Shown one piece after another: positions 52,545 to 60,733 of a DNA stretch of 64,000 nt. A program made the translations under genes and the position numbers. Below the pieces are notes generated by a model. That model saw only the letters and a list, made by a program, of their open reading frames with translations. It ran no database searches and was not told where the DNA came from. Origin of the DNA: an uncultured Algibacter sp. (GTDB taxonomy: Bacteria; Bacteroidota; Bacteroidia; Flavobacteriales; Flavobacteriaceae). Where the stretch lies: NCBI GenBank assembly GCA_947499935.1, contig CANMQH010000014.1:1-64000 (forward strand). The letters run 5' to 3'. Position 1 is the first letter of the stretch. Each line of letters starts with the position of its first letter.

Positions 52545-52582
52545 TAAAAAAAAATAAAAGAGGCAAATAAGAAATTTACCTC
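52545..52582 (-). terminator. terminator beside the displaced tRNA 3' end
   Basis: On the minus strand GAGGTAAAT pairs with ATTTGCCTC (one U-G wobble; arms 52574-52582 and 52560-52568) and is followed by a long T tract (52545-52559). It begins 3 nt beyond the 15-bp tRNA repeat. It may be the original tRNA-Arg terminator, or it may serve the DUF4249 operon. Confidence 0.7.
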
Positions 52583-52585
52583 TAG

Positions 52586-52600
52586 TTGTGACCGCGAAGG
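52586..52600 (-). repeat. 15-bp duplicate of the tRNA-Arg 3' end (att-like)
   Basis: TTGTGACCGCGAAGG is identical to 59886-59900, which covers the 3' acceptor strand and discriminator of tRNA-Arg. The orientation is the same, and a terminator follows on the minus strand. This is what remains when an element integrates in a tRNA 3' end and displaces the original end. Confidence 0.6.
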
Positions 52601-52639
52601 TACAGAGTTCAAACTTTTTAAACCAAGACATCAAGTTAA

Positions 52640-53488
52640 TCATTGATACTCAATCAACTTCTCTGCAATCTGAAACCCAGCAAAAACGCCGTAGACTTTT
52701 TCTCCTGTAATATTGTTAGGTGGAATAACCACCTCATAAAATGGATCGTCTTTGTTTTCTTTGTTAGACCAAGTGGCAAACAAATTATCGTATAAAACAG
52801 GATTTACATTTGCTACCTGTAAGACTATGTCTGTAACTGTTTCCGTATCGCTTACGGCAAAAAAACCATAAGAAGAAAGTTGTGCTCCATCTTCTATTTG
52901 GTCTGTCACAAATCGCTGATTCCCATATTTTAAAGTAGACTCAACAATGTAATTCTCGAGTCTAGCTCCTACTATATACCTATTTGATTCTGCTGTAATA
53001 TCATCAAAAATAATGGTTACTGATTCCTTTAAATTTCCGTTTTCGTCCAGATTATCTGTTAGCTGATGGTTTATTTGAGAAATAGTATTTGAAGGAATTA
53101 TACAAGAAGATGTGTAAGTTCTCCCATCTACCAGTACTGATAAATTATATGTTCCACCAGGTACTATGGCAAGTTGAGACGCATCAATCTGATAGTTTAA
53201 ATCTTCAGAAACGTACAGCAACACTACAGTATCTCCCATAACATTAGATAAGGTTACTACAGCATTAGCAATCACAAAAGCTTCCTCATCATTCTCTGCA
53301 ATGTTATTTATAGATGATAAGGTTTTAGACACCTGTACTTGTAACAAATCATCCTGCGGAGAGATGTAACCGTATATTACCACTAATTGCTCTGTGTTGT
53401 TAGTACTAAAGTCATCCAGCCTTACTTCATCATCACAACTTGTAAAAAGTACTATAAAAAAGGATAGTATGTAAATGAAGTATTTCAT
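52640..53488 (-). CDS. DUF4249 lipoprotein
   Basis: This is a 282-residue lipoprotein (lipobox LFTSC, Cys about residue 18) of the DUF4249 family, beginning the mature region with DDEVRLDDF and LVVIYGYISPQDDLL. These proteins accompany TonB-dependent receptors of the FecA type in Bacteroidota and are thought to be surface or periplasmic partners in uptake of an unknown ligand. It starts 2 bp after the receptor stop and is the last gene of the fecI-fecR-receptor module. It lies inside the tRNA-bounded segment. Confidence 0.88.
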   Translation of the reverse strand: MKYFIYILSFFIVLFTSCDDEVRLDDFSTNNTEQLVVIYGYISPQDDLLQVQVSKTLSSINNIAENDEEAFVIANAVVTLSNVMGDTVVLLYVSEDLNYQIDASQLAIVPGGTYNLSVLVDGRTYTSSCIIPSNTISQINHQLTDNLDENGNLKESVTIIFDDITAESNRYIVGARLENYIVESTLKYGNQRFVTDQIEDGAQLSSYGFFAVSDTETVTDIVLQVANVNPVLYDNLFATWSNKENKDDPFYEVVIPPNNITGEKVYGVFAGFQIAEKLIEYQ

Positions 53489-53490
53489 AT

Positions 53491-56157
53491 TTAAAATTTA
53501 TAAGAATAACTAATAGATGGGATAAAAACTAAAACAGATACACGTCTCAAGGATTCTCCTATAAATTCACTTGAACCACCTATACCTATGGGACTAGAAT
53601 TACCATCACTAACATAATAATACAATGGATTTCTTCGTGCATACACATTGTAGACAGAAATATCCCAAGTACGGAGATTATCACGTTTTGTCTTTTTATG
53701 GAATTGAACTCCTAAATTAAGTCTGTGAGTGGCCTCTCCTCTTACATTATTACGTCTTGTAGTAAATTGACTTGTAGGTGTTGCGTCAAAATCTGGGGTG
53801 CCAGAACCTATTGGAAAACCGTTATCTGCATTTAGACTTTCTAAATTTGGTAAAGTGAAATTAGTTCCAGAGCGATACGTCCACGATGCTGACCAGGTAA
53901 TTTTATTGGACAGTTTATAAGTGCTGACCAGATTAATATTATGTCGTTGGTCATATTTTGAAAAGAACATCCTACCTTGATTTAACTCATAAAATTGTCT
54001 TTGCGACCACGATAGCGTATAACCTAACAAACCTTGAATTTTTCCGATTTGTTTTCTTAGTAAAAACTCTGCGCCATAAGCCCATCCATTTCCTGATGTT
54101 ATATTGTCTTCCCAACTTACATTTTGTCCTGTTTGCAAGTTTTGAATGTCTAAAAATGAAGCTCCTTCTTTATAAGTAATGACATTTTTTAAAGTTTTAT
54201 AATATCCTTCCACCTCTAAGGAATATCCTATGTTATTAAAGCCTTTTGCAATTCCTAAGGCAAACTGCTCTGCTTGTTGTGGTGCTACATTTTTTGTACT
54301 ACTTACCCATAAATCTGTAGGTAAACCAGTTCCAGTATTAGAAAGCAAATGCACAAATTGGTTCATTTTTGTGTAAGAAGCTTTAACTGTTAAATTAGAT
54401 TTTAATCGGTATGCAAGAGATAATCGCGGTTCTAGTGGCAGGTTATTAAAGCGGTTTGTATTAAAATAATTTAAACGTAGTCCTGTTGTAGCGGTTAATT
54501 TTCGTGAAAGCGAAATAACATCTTCAAAATAAATGGAACTTTCTAGAGAATTTAATCGTTGTTCATTTTTAGAAACTGCTCCCGATTGTAAGGATAATTT
54601 TTTACGCTCTGGAATAAAATGATGCGCAGTACTTTGCAGTCCAAAAGTAATATCGTGATTTGTGTTAGGATGATAATCAAAAGATAATTTTACTCCATAA
54701 TCGTTAATTCCTGAGAAGGCTTCAAATTCACTTTGACGTTCTTCAATTGTATTTATAGACTCTTTATAGCCTGCTTTGAGGTTGTAATTACTGTAAATTA
54801 GAGATAAATTAGAAAACAATTTATTACCATACTGGTGGTTCCATCTCGCGGTTGTGGTTAGGTTACCCCAACTCAAACGTTCCTCAGTGTTACTCGTTTG
54901 CTTTTCTGAACTTGTAGCAAAAGAGTCTTTACCAAAGTAACTGCTCAAATAAATAGTATTACGCTCATTTATAATGTGATGCAATTTTGCGTTCATATCA
55001 TAAAAAAATAAATCGGCTTGATTATCATTTTTAGCCTGAAAAGATCTGGCAATGAGGTCTGCAAAACTGCGTCTCCCACTTAATAAAAAAGAAGTTTTGT
55101 CTTTTTGAATAGGTCCTTCTAACAAAAATGAAGAAGATAGTATACCTATGTTAAATGCGCCAGAAATAGTTTCTTTATTACCATCTTTCATTGTAAGATC
55201 CATAACTCCAGACAGCCTACCTCCATACTTAGAAGGAAATGCTCCCTTGTAAATTTTAGTAGATTTTACAGCATCTACATTATAAACCGAAATAAAACCA
55301 AATAAATGGTTTGAATTGTAAACTGTTACCTCGTCTAAGATGGTAAGATTTTGGTCTGGAGAACCGCCTCTTATTAAAACTTGTGCACTACCTTCTGCGC
55401 CAGATTGTATTCCCGGTAACAATTGTAATGTTTTTAAAATATCACGCTCACCTAATAATACTGGAGTTGTTTCTATCTGTTTATTAGTTAGTTTAAGACT
55501 AGACATTTGTGACGATTTACTAGGTTTTTGATACGTTGAACCTAGTATGGTTACTTCATCTAAACTTTCAGTACCTAAAGCTAATTCTATTGTAACAACT
55601 TGATTTTTATTAAGATTGATTACGCGACTATCATCACCATAACCTATGTAAGAAGTTAAGATATTATACGTGGCTTTTTCTAATTCTATAGAGAAAAAGC
55701 CATAGTTATTTGTTATTACTCCTTGTTGTATTTCAGGGATATAGACAGATGCTTCAGGAAGTGATTCCTGACTCTCTTTTTCTCTTACATAACCACTTAA
55801 AACATAATATTCATCGGTAATCTCTTTATAAATTAGTATCTGATTACCTACACTTTTAAATGCATAGCCTTTATTAGGAAATAGTTTTTGAAGTATTTGA
55901 AGTATTGTTTTCTGAGTTTCATTTACAGAAATCAAGCGTTCTAAATTTATACTATTTTCTGAATACGCAAAAGTAAAATCACCTAAATCTTCTAAAGTAT
56001 TCAAGGCTTCTTGAAGTGTTTTATTTTCTATTTTAAGAGTACACTTTCGTGAAATCGGAACATCTTCAGTTTCTTGCGCAATACAAAATAATGGCGTAAA
56101 TACAAGTAGTATAAAAAGCGATATGTGACGGATAGAGTTCAAATTTAAGACACGCAA
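53491..56157 (-). CDS. TonB-dependent receptor with N-terminal STN signalling domain
   Basis: This is an 888-residue outer-membrane transporter. A signal peptide is followed by an STN domain (about 30-115) for anti-sigma contact and a carboxypeptidase-like beta domain (about 118-205, YVREKESQESLPEASVYIP). The plug (about 225-340, LLPGIQSGAEGSAQVLIRGG) and a 22-strand barrel ending in aromatic Phe follow. It imports an unknown ligand and signals through FecR to FecI. The start is TTG at 56157, overlapping FecR by 13 bp, or more likely the in-frame TTG at 56142 just after the fecR stop; no ATG fits. Confidence 0.9.
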   Translation of the reverse strand: MRVLNLNSIRHISLFILLVFTPLFCIAQETEDVPISRKCTLKIENKTLQEALNTLEDLGDFTFAYSENSINLERLISVNETQKTILQILQKLFPNKGYAFKSVGNQILIYKEITDEYYVLSGYVREKESQESLPEASVYIPEIQQGVITNNYGFFSIELEKATYNILTSYIGYGDDSRVINLNKNQVVTIELALGTESLDEVTILGSTYQKPSKSSQMSSLKLTNKQIETTPVLLGERDILKTLQLLPGIQSGAEGSAQVLIRGGSPDQNLTILDEVTVYNSNHLFGFISVYNVDAVKSTKIYKGAFPSKYGGRLSGVMDLTMKDGNKETISGAFNIGILSSSFLLEGPIQKDKTSFLLSGRRSFADLIARSFQAKNDNQADLFFYDMNAKLHHIINERNTIYLSSYFGKDSFATSSEKQTSNTEERLSWGNLTTTARWNHQYGNKLFSNLSLIYSNYNLKAGYKESINTIEERQSEFEAFSGINDYGVKLSFDYHPNTNHDITFGLQSTAHHFIPERKKLSLQSGAVSKNEQRLNSLESSIYFEDVISLSRKLTATTGLRLNYFNTNRFNNLPLEPRLSLAYRLKSNLTVKASYTKMNQFVHLLSNTGTGLPTDLWVSSTKNVAPQQAEQFALGIAKGFNNIGYSLEVEGYYKTLKNVITYKEGASFLDIQNLQTGQNVSWEDNITSGNGWAYGAEFLLRKQIGKIQGLLGYTLSWSQRQFYELNQGRMFFSKYDQRHNINLVSTYKLSNKITWSASWTYRSGTNFTLPNLESLNADNGFPIGSGTPDFDATPTSQFTTRRNNVRGEATHRLNLGVQFHKKTKRDNLRTWDISVYNVYARRNPLYYYVSDGNSSPIGIGGSSEFIGESLRRVSVLVFIPSISYSYKF

Positions 56158-57116
56158 CGCCCATTAATTAATCGTATCGTATCACCATCTTTTACTACAG
56201 AAAACTGATAAAGTACCCTTAGCGTCTCTACAATCATATCTAAAGATTGATTATTGAAAGTAGCAGTTAGTTTACAATCTAGAAGGGCTTCGTTTTTAAT
56301 GATAAATTGGGTGTCGTATGCGTTAGCAACGTCTTTAATAACTTGTGATAAGTCTGTTTTGTTAAATTGAAATATCTTAGTTTTCCAGGAATCAACGTTT
56401 ACATTTTTAATAGAATTAACTGCAAGAGTTCCATCTTCTTGAGCACTCACAGTTTCTCCTGACTTGATGATTTTAAAGGTTTTCTTATTAGAAAACTTAA
56501 CGCTACCTTCTATTAGAGTAAGAGAAGTTCCATTACTTTTATCATCTTTAAGATTAAACTCTGTTCCTAGAACCTTCGTCGTAGTAGTATTCAGAGTTAT
56601 AGTAAATGGTTTCAATTTGTTTTTTGCAACTTTAAAATACGCTTCTCCTTTTAGCTTCACATCTCGCTTTTCAGCATTAAAATCATTTGTATACGTAAGT
56701 TCGCTTCCCTTTTTTAACCAAAGTTGAGTACCGTCTGGTAATGTGTATTCCTTTGTAGTAGTTGCAATTAAACTAGTGTCATTATCTATAAAGAAAGGAA
56801 TACTTATTCCTATCAATAAAATAACAGATGCTGCAACTTTCCAGAGTATAGAAAAACCTATTTTACGCACTTTAGGCTCGGTGCTGTCTTCAATTTTATG
56901 AGCCACTTTTTTCCAACTGGCATCAGTATCTATTTTCTCAAAATCTTCAGTCATAGAGGATATTTTCCATAACTGTTTTACGTTTTCAAATTGCATGCGA
57001 TTCTCTTCACTAACCTGCATCCAGTTTTCTATTTGCTTATTTTCAGTATCCGTAGTCCGTTTCTGTAAATATTCAATGAGATGTGCGTCATTTATATGGG
57101 TGTAATTTTCGTTCAT
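56145..57116 (-). CDS. FecR family anti-sigma factor
   Basis: This is a 323-residue inner-membrane signal transducer. A cytosolic N-terminal helix bundle (about 1-95) is followed by one membrane helix (about 103-120). The periplasmic FecR domain (YTLPDGTQLWLKKGSELTY, VKLKGEAYFKVAK) and a C-terminal STN-like domain that meets the receptor's STN come next. It controls the sigma factor encoded 10 bp upstream. The gene order sigma-FecR-receptor-DUF4249 is typical. Confidence 0.93.
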   Translation of the reverse strand: MNENYTHINDAHLIEYLQKRTTDTENKQIENWMQVSEENRMQFENVKQLWKISSMTEDFEKIDTDASWKKVAHKIEDSTEPKVRKIGFSILWKVAASVILLIGISIPFFIDNDTSLIATTTKEYTLPDGTQLWLKKGSELTYTNDFNAEKRDVKLKGEAYFKVAKNKLKPFTITLNTTTTKVLGTEFNLKDDKSNGTSLTLIEGSVKFSNKKTFKIIKSGETVSAQEDGTLAVNSIKNVNVDSWKTKIFQFNKTDLSQVIKDVANAYDTQFIIKNEALLDCKLTATFNNQSLDMIVETLRVLYQFSVVKDGDTIRLINGRCVS

Positions 57117-57126
57117 AATGACTTAT

Positions 57127-57720
57127 TTATAAGTAGGACAGATTAGAAATCATAAACACGTAACTAAAACTAAAAAAATGTAACACTAATAAAATAATAG
57201 ACAGTAAATCTGCTCTTAATTTTTTTAATGCATTACTAATATGAGTTTCTACCGTGCGTTTTGTAAGATTTAATTTCGTAGCTATTTCTTCGTTTGTTAA
57301 ACCTCTGTACCTACTTAATTTAAATATTTCTTGGTTTTGACGTGGTAGTTTACTTATAGACTCAATTAGTTTTTCTGCCAGTTCTATGTTAGTAATAGTG
57401 GTCGTATCCTCTTCTTCAGTAAGAGTTTCATTTTGCGAAAAAGGTGCATCAACCATTTTCGCCTCCTTTTTAAGATAATTAAGACAGTTGTTACGAACAA
57501 CGGTGTACATAAAAGATTTAAAAGAGGTGTGTATTTCTATATTTTCTCGTTTTTCATACACGGTAACAAAAGTATCTTGCGTAATATCTTCGGCAACCTG
57601 TAAGTCTTTTACAAACTGCTTTGCATATACCACAAGCACCTTATAATACTTCTTATATAAAGTCTCATAGCTCTTTAAATTTCCTTCTTGAAATTGTTGA
57701 ATAAGTAGTCTGTCCTCCAT
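57127..57720 (-). CDS. FecI-type ECF sigma factor
   Basis: This is a 197-residue extracytoplasmic-function sigma factor with region 2 (YAKQFVKDLQVAEDITQDTF) and region 4 (LPRQNQEIFKLSRYRGLTNE, then KLNLTKRTVETHISNALKKL). It heads the operon with FecR and the TonB receptor and should activate it when ligand binds. A C-terminal hydrophobic extension (LLSIILLVLHFFSF) is unusual for a cytosolic sigma factor and may dock on the membrane or on FecR. A -7 box lies 15 nt before the ATG. Confidence 0.93.
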   Translation of the reverse strand: MEDRLLIQQFQEGNLKSYETLYKKYYKVLVVYAKQFVKDLQVAEDITQDTFVTVYEKRENIEIHTSFKSFMYTVVRNNCLNYLKKEAKMVDAPFSQNETLTEEEDTTTITNIELAEKLIESISKLPRQNQEIFKLSRYRGLTNEEIATKLNLTKRTVETHISNALKKLRADLLSIILLVLHFFSFSYVFMISNLSYL

Positions 57721-57735
57721 TTTTAAAATACGCTA

Positions 57736-57743
57736 CAAAGGTA
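57736..57743 (-). promoter_or_regulatory. -7 box of the fecI-like operon
   Basis: TACCTTTG on the minus strand matches TAnnTTTG, 15 nt before ATG 57720. Confidence 0.55.
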
Positions 57744-57898
57744 AACTTATCTTGAAATTATTAATTCTAATTTTAAAATACTTTTTTTAAATAACTGAAT
57801 TTAAAACAACTAAAAGTTAATTGAAATATTTAAATATTTTTTTACGTGTAATAAAAAATACAGTTGTCTTAGAAGAAACAAATCAAAAACACAAATTA

Positions 57899-58288
57899 AT
57901 GAAATTGAATTTAAACCTATTAAAATCTTTTATTCTAGCTCTATTTCTAGGGGCTTGTTCAACTGATGATGCACCAACTGATATTCTAGAAAACGACATA
58001 CGTGTAGTGGTTATCTCTGGAACACCACAAGTAGGAGAAGAACTAACCGCTTTTTATGAAGTAACTGGTTTTACAACTTTAGATTACGAAACCGCTACAA
58101 CAGCCATAAAGTGGTGGAGCGCAGAAGATGCTTCAGGAACAAATCCTATAATTATACCTAATGCAACTTCTAGAACATTCACGCCAACTGCTAATGAAGT
58201 AGAAAAATTCATAGCTGTCGAGGTGACTGTAGAGAACTCCAGTAATGGTTCTAGAAGGTCACGCTACACTGGAGCAATAAACAACTGA
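57899..58288 (+). CDS. single-domain Ig-like lipoprotein
   Basis: This is a 129-residue lipoprotein translated from ATG 57899 (the upstream TTG at 57821 is rejected). The lipobox is LFLGAC. The mature part is one beta-sandwich domain with the pattern VISGTPQVGEELTAFYEV ... TSRTFTPTANEVEKFIAVEV, like bacterial Ig-type repeats with a Gxx(I)...ATSxTYTxT...VGKxI signature. The protein is a close relative of the N-terminal part of the next protein, at both DNA and protein level, so it arose by tandem duplication. Confidence 0.7.
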   Translation: MKLNLNLLKSFILALFLGACSTDDAPTDILENDIRVVVISGTPQVGEELTAFYEVTGFTTLDYETATTAIKWWSAEDASGTNPIIIPNATSRTFTPTANEVEKFIAVEVTVENSSNGSRRSRYTGAINN

Positions 58289-58318
58289 AAAAAGAAAATA
58301 AATTAAAATACAACACAA

Positions 58319-59761
58319 ATGATGAAATCAAATTTAAACCTATTCAAATTTTTAATCTTAGTTTTATTTCTAGGCGCTTGCTCAAACGATGATGACGCAA
58401 TGGAAACAATGGAAAATGACATTCGTATTGCCATTATTTCAGGAGCTCCAGATTCAGGACAAGAGCTAACTGCTTTTTATGAAGTATCAGGATTTACGCC
58501 TTTAGACTACGATACCGCAACTACCGTTATAAAATGGTGGCGTGCAGATGACAATTTAGGAACTAATGCTACTATGATTGCTGGTGAAATGACAAGAACA
58601 TATACCTTAACAGGAAGTGATGTGGGTAAATTTATAGCTTTTGAAGCAGCTGTAGAAAACACCACTAATCTCACTTTATTATCAGATTATATAGGCCCAG
58701 TAACAGTATCTGCTACTGGAGCTTTAGCTAAAGAGATAGACACACAATTGTTCTCTCAAATTAAGGCCGTAGATAATGTGCTTACTACACAATCCCTTTG
58801 GTCTGATTATAACTTAACAAATACTCCTATGTATTTAATACACAAGAATAATAACGGTATTATTGATAGAGGTTTTGTTGTAAACCCTTTATCCACTATT
58901 TCAGGTGCAACCGCAGTTCCTTCTGGAGAAAATGGTGGTTTAAATGTTGTTAGGTACGATATGCAAGCGCAAGAAGCATTTGACTTAATAGAAAATATGG
59001 GAAATGGTCTTTACACTTTTAATTTTAACATAAATGGAGATAGCATTTTTTACACTCAAATCTATACAGATACAGAAGTTCTAGCTGGAGAGCAACTAGC
59101 TCAATATCCTGGAGGATTCTTTAGTCCCGCAGATGTTACTTTTGGAAGCATAGATTTCATAGTTCACGAGCCTTTTCACGATTTTCAAGACAGTTGGTCT
59201 TTTACAGGAAGTTCTACATTCCCTACTTTTAGTCAAGACTTTTTAGAATTAAGAGCACTTACGCATCAAATATTTAAAGACTTTCCTAATGGAGCACAAG
59301 ATTCAACTACTTTAGAAAATAAATTGAGACAATTTGTAGCCATCAGGTCTGCCGAAAATATTTTGCTAGGTTTTGATTCTGCATCAGAAAGTGAGAAGCT
59401 AGAAGGAACAGCACGCTATGTAGAGAAACTAGCCTTAAGAAATGTATTTCCTAATCGTGCTACAGAGCCATTTATACCTGGCAGTATTACAGATGATGAT
59501 TATGGTATTACAAATCAAGTAATTCTAGAAGCTGTAATTGAAAATTTACAATATGAATTAGGAGCTTCTGTTTATGTAGCTTTAGAAGAACTGGTTCCTA
59601 ATGTGCAGTTTGATATAGAAGCAGGAGCAAATCAATTTACTGTTGCTAGAGATTATTTCAATATGACACAGACAGAACTGGATCAGCAACTACAAAATGC
59701 TAAAAACTCAGTAAATTTTTCAAATATTCAAGCTAAAGCTTCAGAATGGATGAATCTATAA
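58319..59761 (+). CDS. lipoprotein with Ig-like domain and HExxH metallopeptidase-like domain
   Basis: This is a 480-residue lipoprotein (lipobox LFLGAC). Residues about 25-140 are an Ig-like domain nearly identical in plan to the preceding protein. The C-terminal about 335 residues carry HEPFH (283-287) followed 75 residues later by LEGTARYVE, with Glu362 placed like the third zinc ligand of gluzincins. I therefore infer a surface or periplasmic zinc peptidase or a relative with the same fold. No published family is recognised. It starts 30 bp after the duplicate, is transcribed divergently from the fecI operon, and is closed by a strong terminator. Confidence 0.7.
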   Translation: MMKSNLNLFKFLILVLFLGACSNDDDAMETMENDIRIAIISGAPDSGQELTAFYEVSGFTPLDYDTATTVIKWWRADDNLGTNATMIAGEMTRTYTLTGSDVGKFIAFEAAVENTTNLTLLSDYIGPVTVSATGALAKEIDTQLFSQIKAVDNVLTTQSLWSDYNLTNTPMYLIHKNNNGIIDRGFVVNPLSTISGATAVPSGENGGLNVVRYDMQAQEAFDLIENMGNGLYTFNFNINGDSIFYTQIYTDTEVLAGEQLAQYPGGFFSPADVTFGSIDFIVHEPFHDFQDSWSFTGSSTFPTFSQDFLELRALTHQIFKDFPNGAQDSTTLENKLRQFVAIRSAENILLGFDSASESEKLEGTARYVEKLALRNVFPNRATEPFIPGSITDDDYGITNQVILEAVIENLQYELGASVYVALEELVPNVQFDIEAGANQFTVARDYFNMTQTELDQQLQNAKNSVNFSNIQAKASEWMNL

Positions 59762-59781
59762 ATTAGACACGCACTAATTTG

Positions 59782-59817
59782 AAAAGGATAATGACTTTGA
59801 GTTATTATCCTTTTTTT
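59782..59817 (+). terminator. terminator of the metallopeptidase-like lipoprotein gene
   Basis: AAAAGGATAAT (59782-59792) pairs with ATTATCCTTTT (59804-59814), followed by more T. Confidence 0.8.
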
Positions 59818-59846
59818 ATTGCAGAAAATCAGATAGTAAAATAAAA

Positions 59847-59877
59847 AAGCTCTTTAAAGAGTTAATTTAAAGAGCTT
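59847..59877 (-). terminator. tRNA-Arg terminator
   Basis: A 12-bp perfect stem (59847-59858 and 59866-59877) with a 7-nt loop. On the minus strand it begins 11 nt after the tRNA 3' end and runs into T residues. Confidence 0.8.
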
Positions 59878-59888
59878 TAAAAAAATTG

Positions 59889-59962
59889 TGACCGCGAAGG
59901 GATTCGAACCCCCAACCCTCAGAGCCGAAATCTGATATTCTATCCAGTTGAACTACGCAGCC
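59889..59962 (-). tRNA. tRNA-Arg (UCG anticodon)
   Basis: This is a 74-nt tRNA that folds fully: acceptor GGCTGCG/CGCGGTC with G-U pairs, discriminator A, D stem GTTC/GAAT, and anticodon stem TCAGA/TCTGA with loop TTTCGGC. The anticodon is TCG, which reads CGA arginine codons. The T arm contains TTCGAAT. CCA is not encoded. Its 3' end is the right border of a possible integrated segment, because the last 13 bases plus two flanking T residues recur at 52586-52600. Confidence 0.93.
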
Positions 59963-60020
59963 ATTATAAATATAAAATATACTTTATTTAAAGCTTTTTA
60001 AATAAAAATATCATTGAAAA

Positions 60021-60470
60021 CTAAGCCAATTTTGCTTTTACAATATTTGAAATTGTTTTTCCATCGGCTTGGCCACCTAATGCTTTACTAACCATACCCA
60101 TAACTTTACCCATATCTTTCATACCTTCTGCTCCTACTTGGTCTATGGTTGCTACTACTACTTTTTCTATCTCTTCTTCGCTTAAAGCTTCTGGCAAAAA
60201 CCGAGCTATGATATCGGCTTCTGCTAATTCTGGAGATGCTAAGTCTTCTCTATCTTGCTCTAAAAATATAGCTGCACTATCCCTACGCTGTTTTACTTGT
60301 TTTTGGAGTATCTTTAATTCTTGATCCTCACTCAAATCTTCTTTTGCACCAGTTTCTGTCTGCGCTATTAATATTGCCGATTTTACTGCACGTAAAGCCG
60401 TTAAAGCTGTTTGATCTTTGGCTTTCATCGCTTCTTTTAAAGCCGACATAATATCTTGCTGTAAACCCAT
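60021..60470 (-). CDS. GatB/YqeY domain protein
   Basis: This is a 149-residue cytosolic protein of the YqeY family, related to the tail domain of the GatB amidotransferase subunit. Typical segments are LRAVKSAILIAQTETGAKE, then IIARFLPEALSEEEI and KDMGKVMGMVSKALGGQADG, which match the tRNA-binding tail. Its exact role is unknown; it may bind tRNA or assist translation. It lies downstream of ftsZ on the same strand, after a terminator. Confidence 0.93.
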   Translation of the reverse strand: MGLQQDIMSALKEAMKAKDQTALTALRAVKSAILIAQTETGAKEDLSEDQELKILQKQVKQRRDSAAIFLEQDREDLASPELAEADIIARFLPEALSEEEIEKVVVATIDQVGAEGMKDMGKVMGMVSKALGGQADGKTISNIVKAKLA

Positions 60471-60675
60471 AGGTATTTAATTTGTTTGCGAAGATATTAA
60501 AAAATAATCAGTCTTCTCCTTACGATTTTTAGTTAAATCCATTAATAAAAAAGATTGAAGACATACTAAAATATAATATTAACTCAGCTTGCAATTTTAA
60601 ATACATTATATAGACTTTTAAGCATCTAAATTGACAATTAACACAAAAAAAGTAACGCATATGAATCTCATAAAA

Positions 60676-60705
60676 AACCCGAAAAATCATAAAATTTTTC
60701 GGGTT
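60676..60705 (-). terminator. ftsZ terminator
   Basis: AACCCGAAAAAT (60676-60687) and ATTTTTCGGGTT (60694-60705) form a 12-bp stem with a 6-nt loop. On the minus strand a T tract follows. The rest of 60471-60733 is empty. Confidence 0.85.
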
Positions 60706-60733
60706 ATAAAATATAGTAATTTCTCTTAATAAC

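Noticed and set aside
52458..52643. 61-codon minus-strand frame
   Set aside because: It spans the tRNA 3' repeat and the terminator; a shadow of non-coding features.
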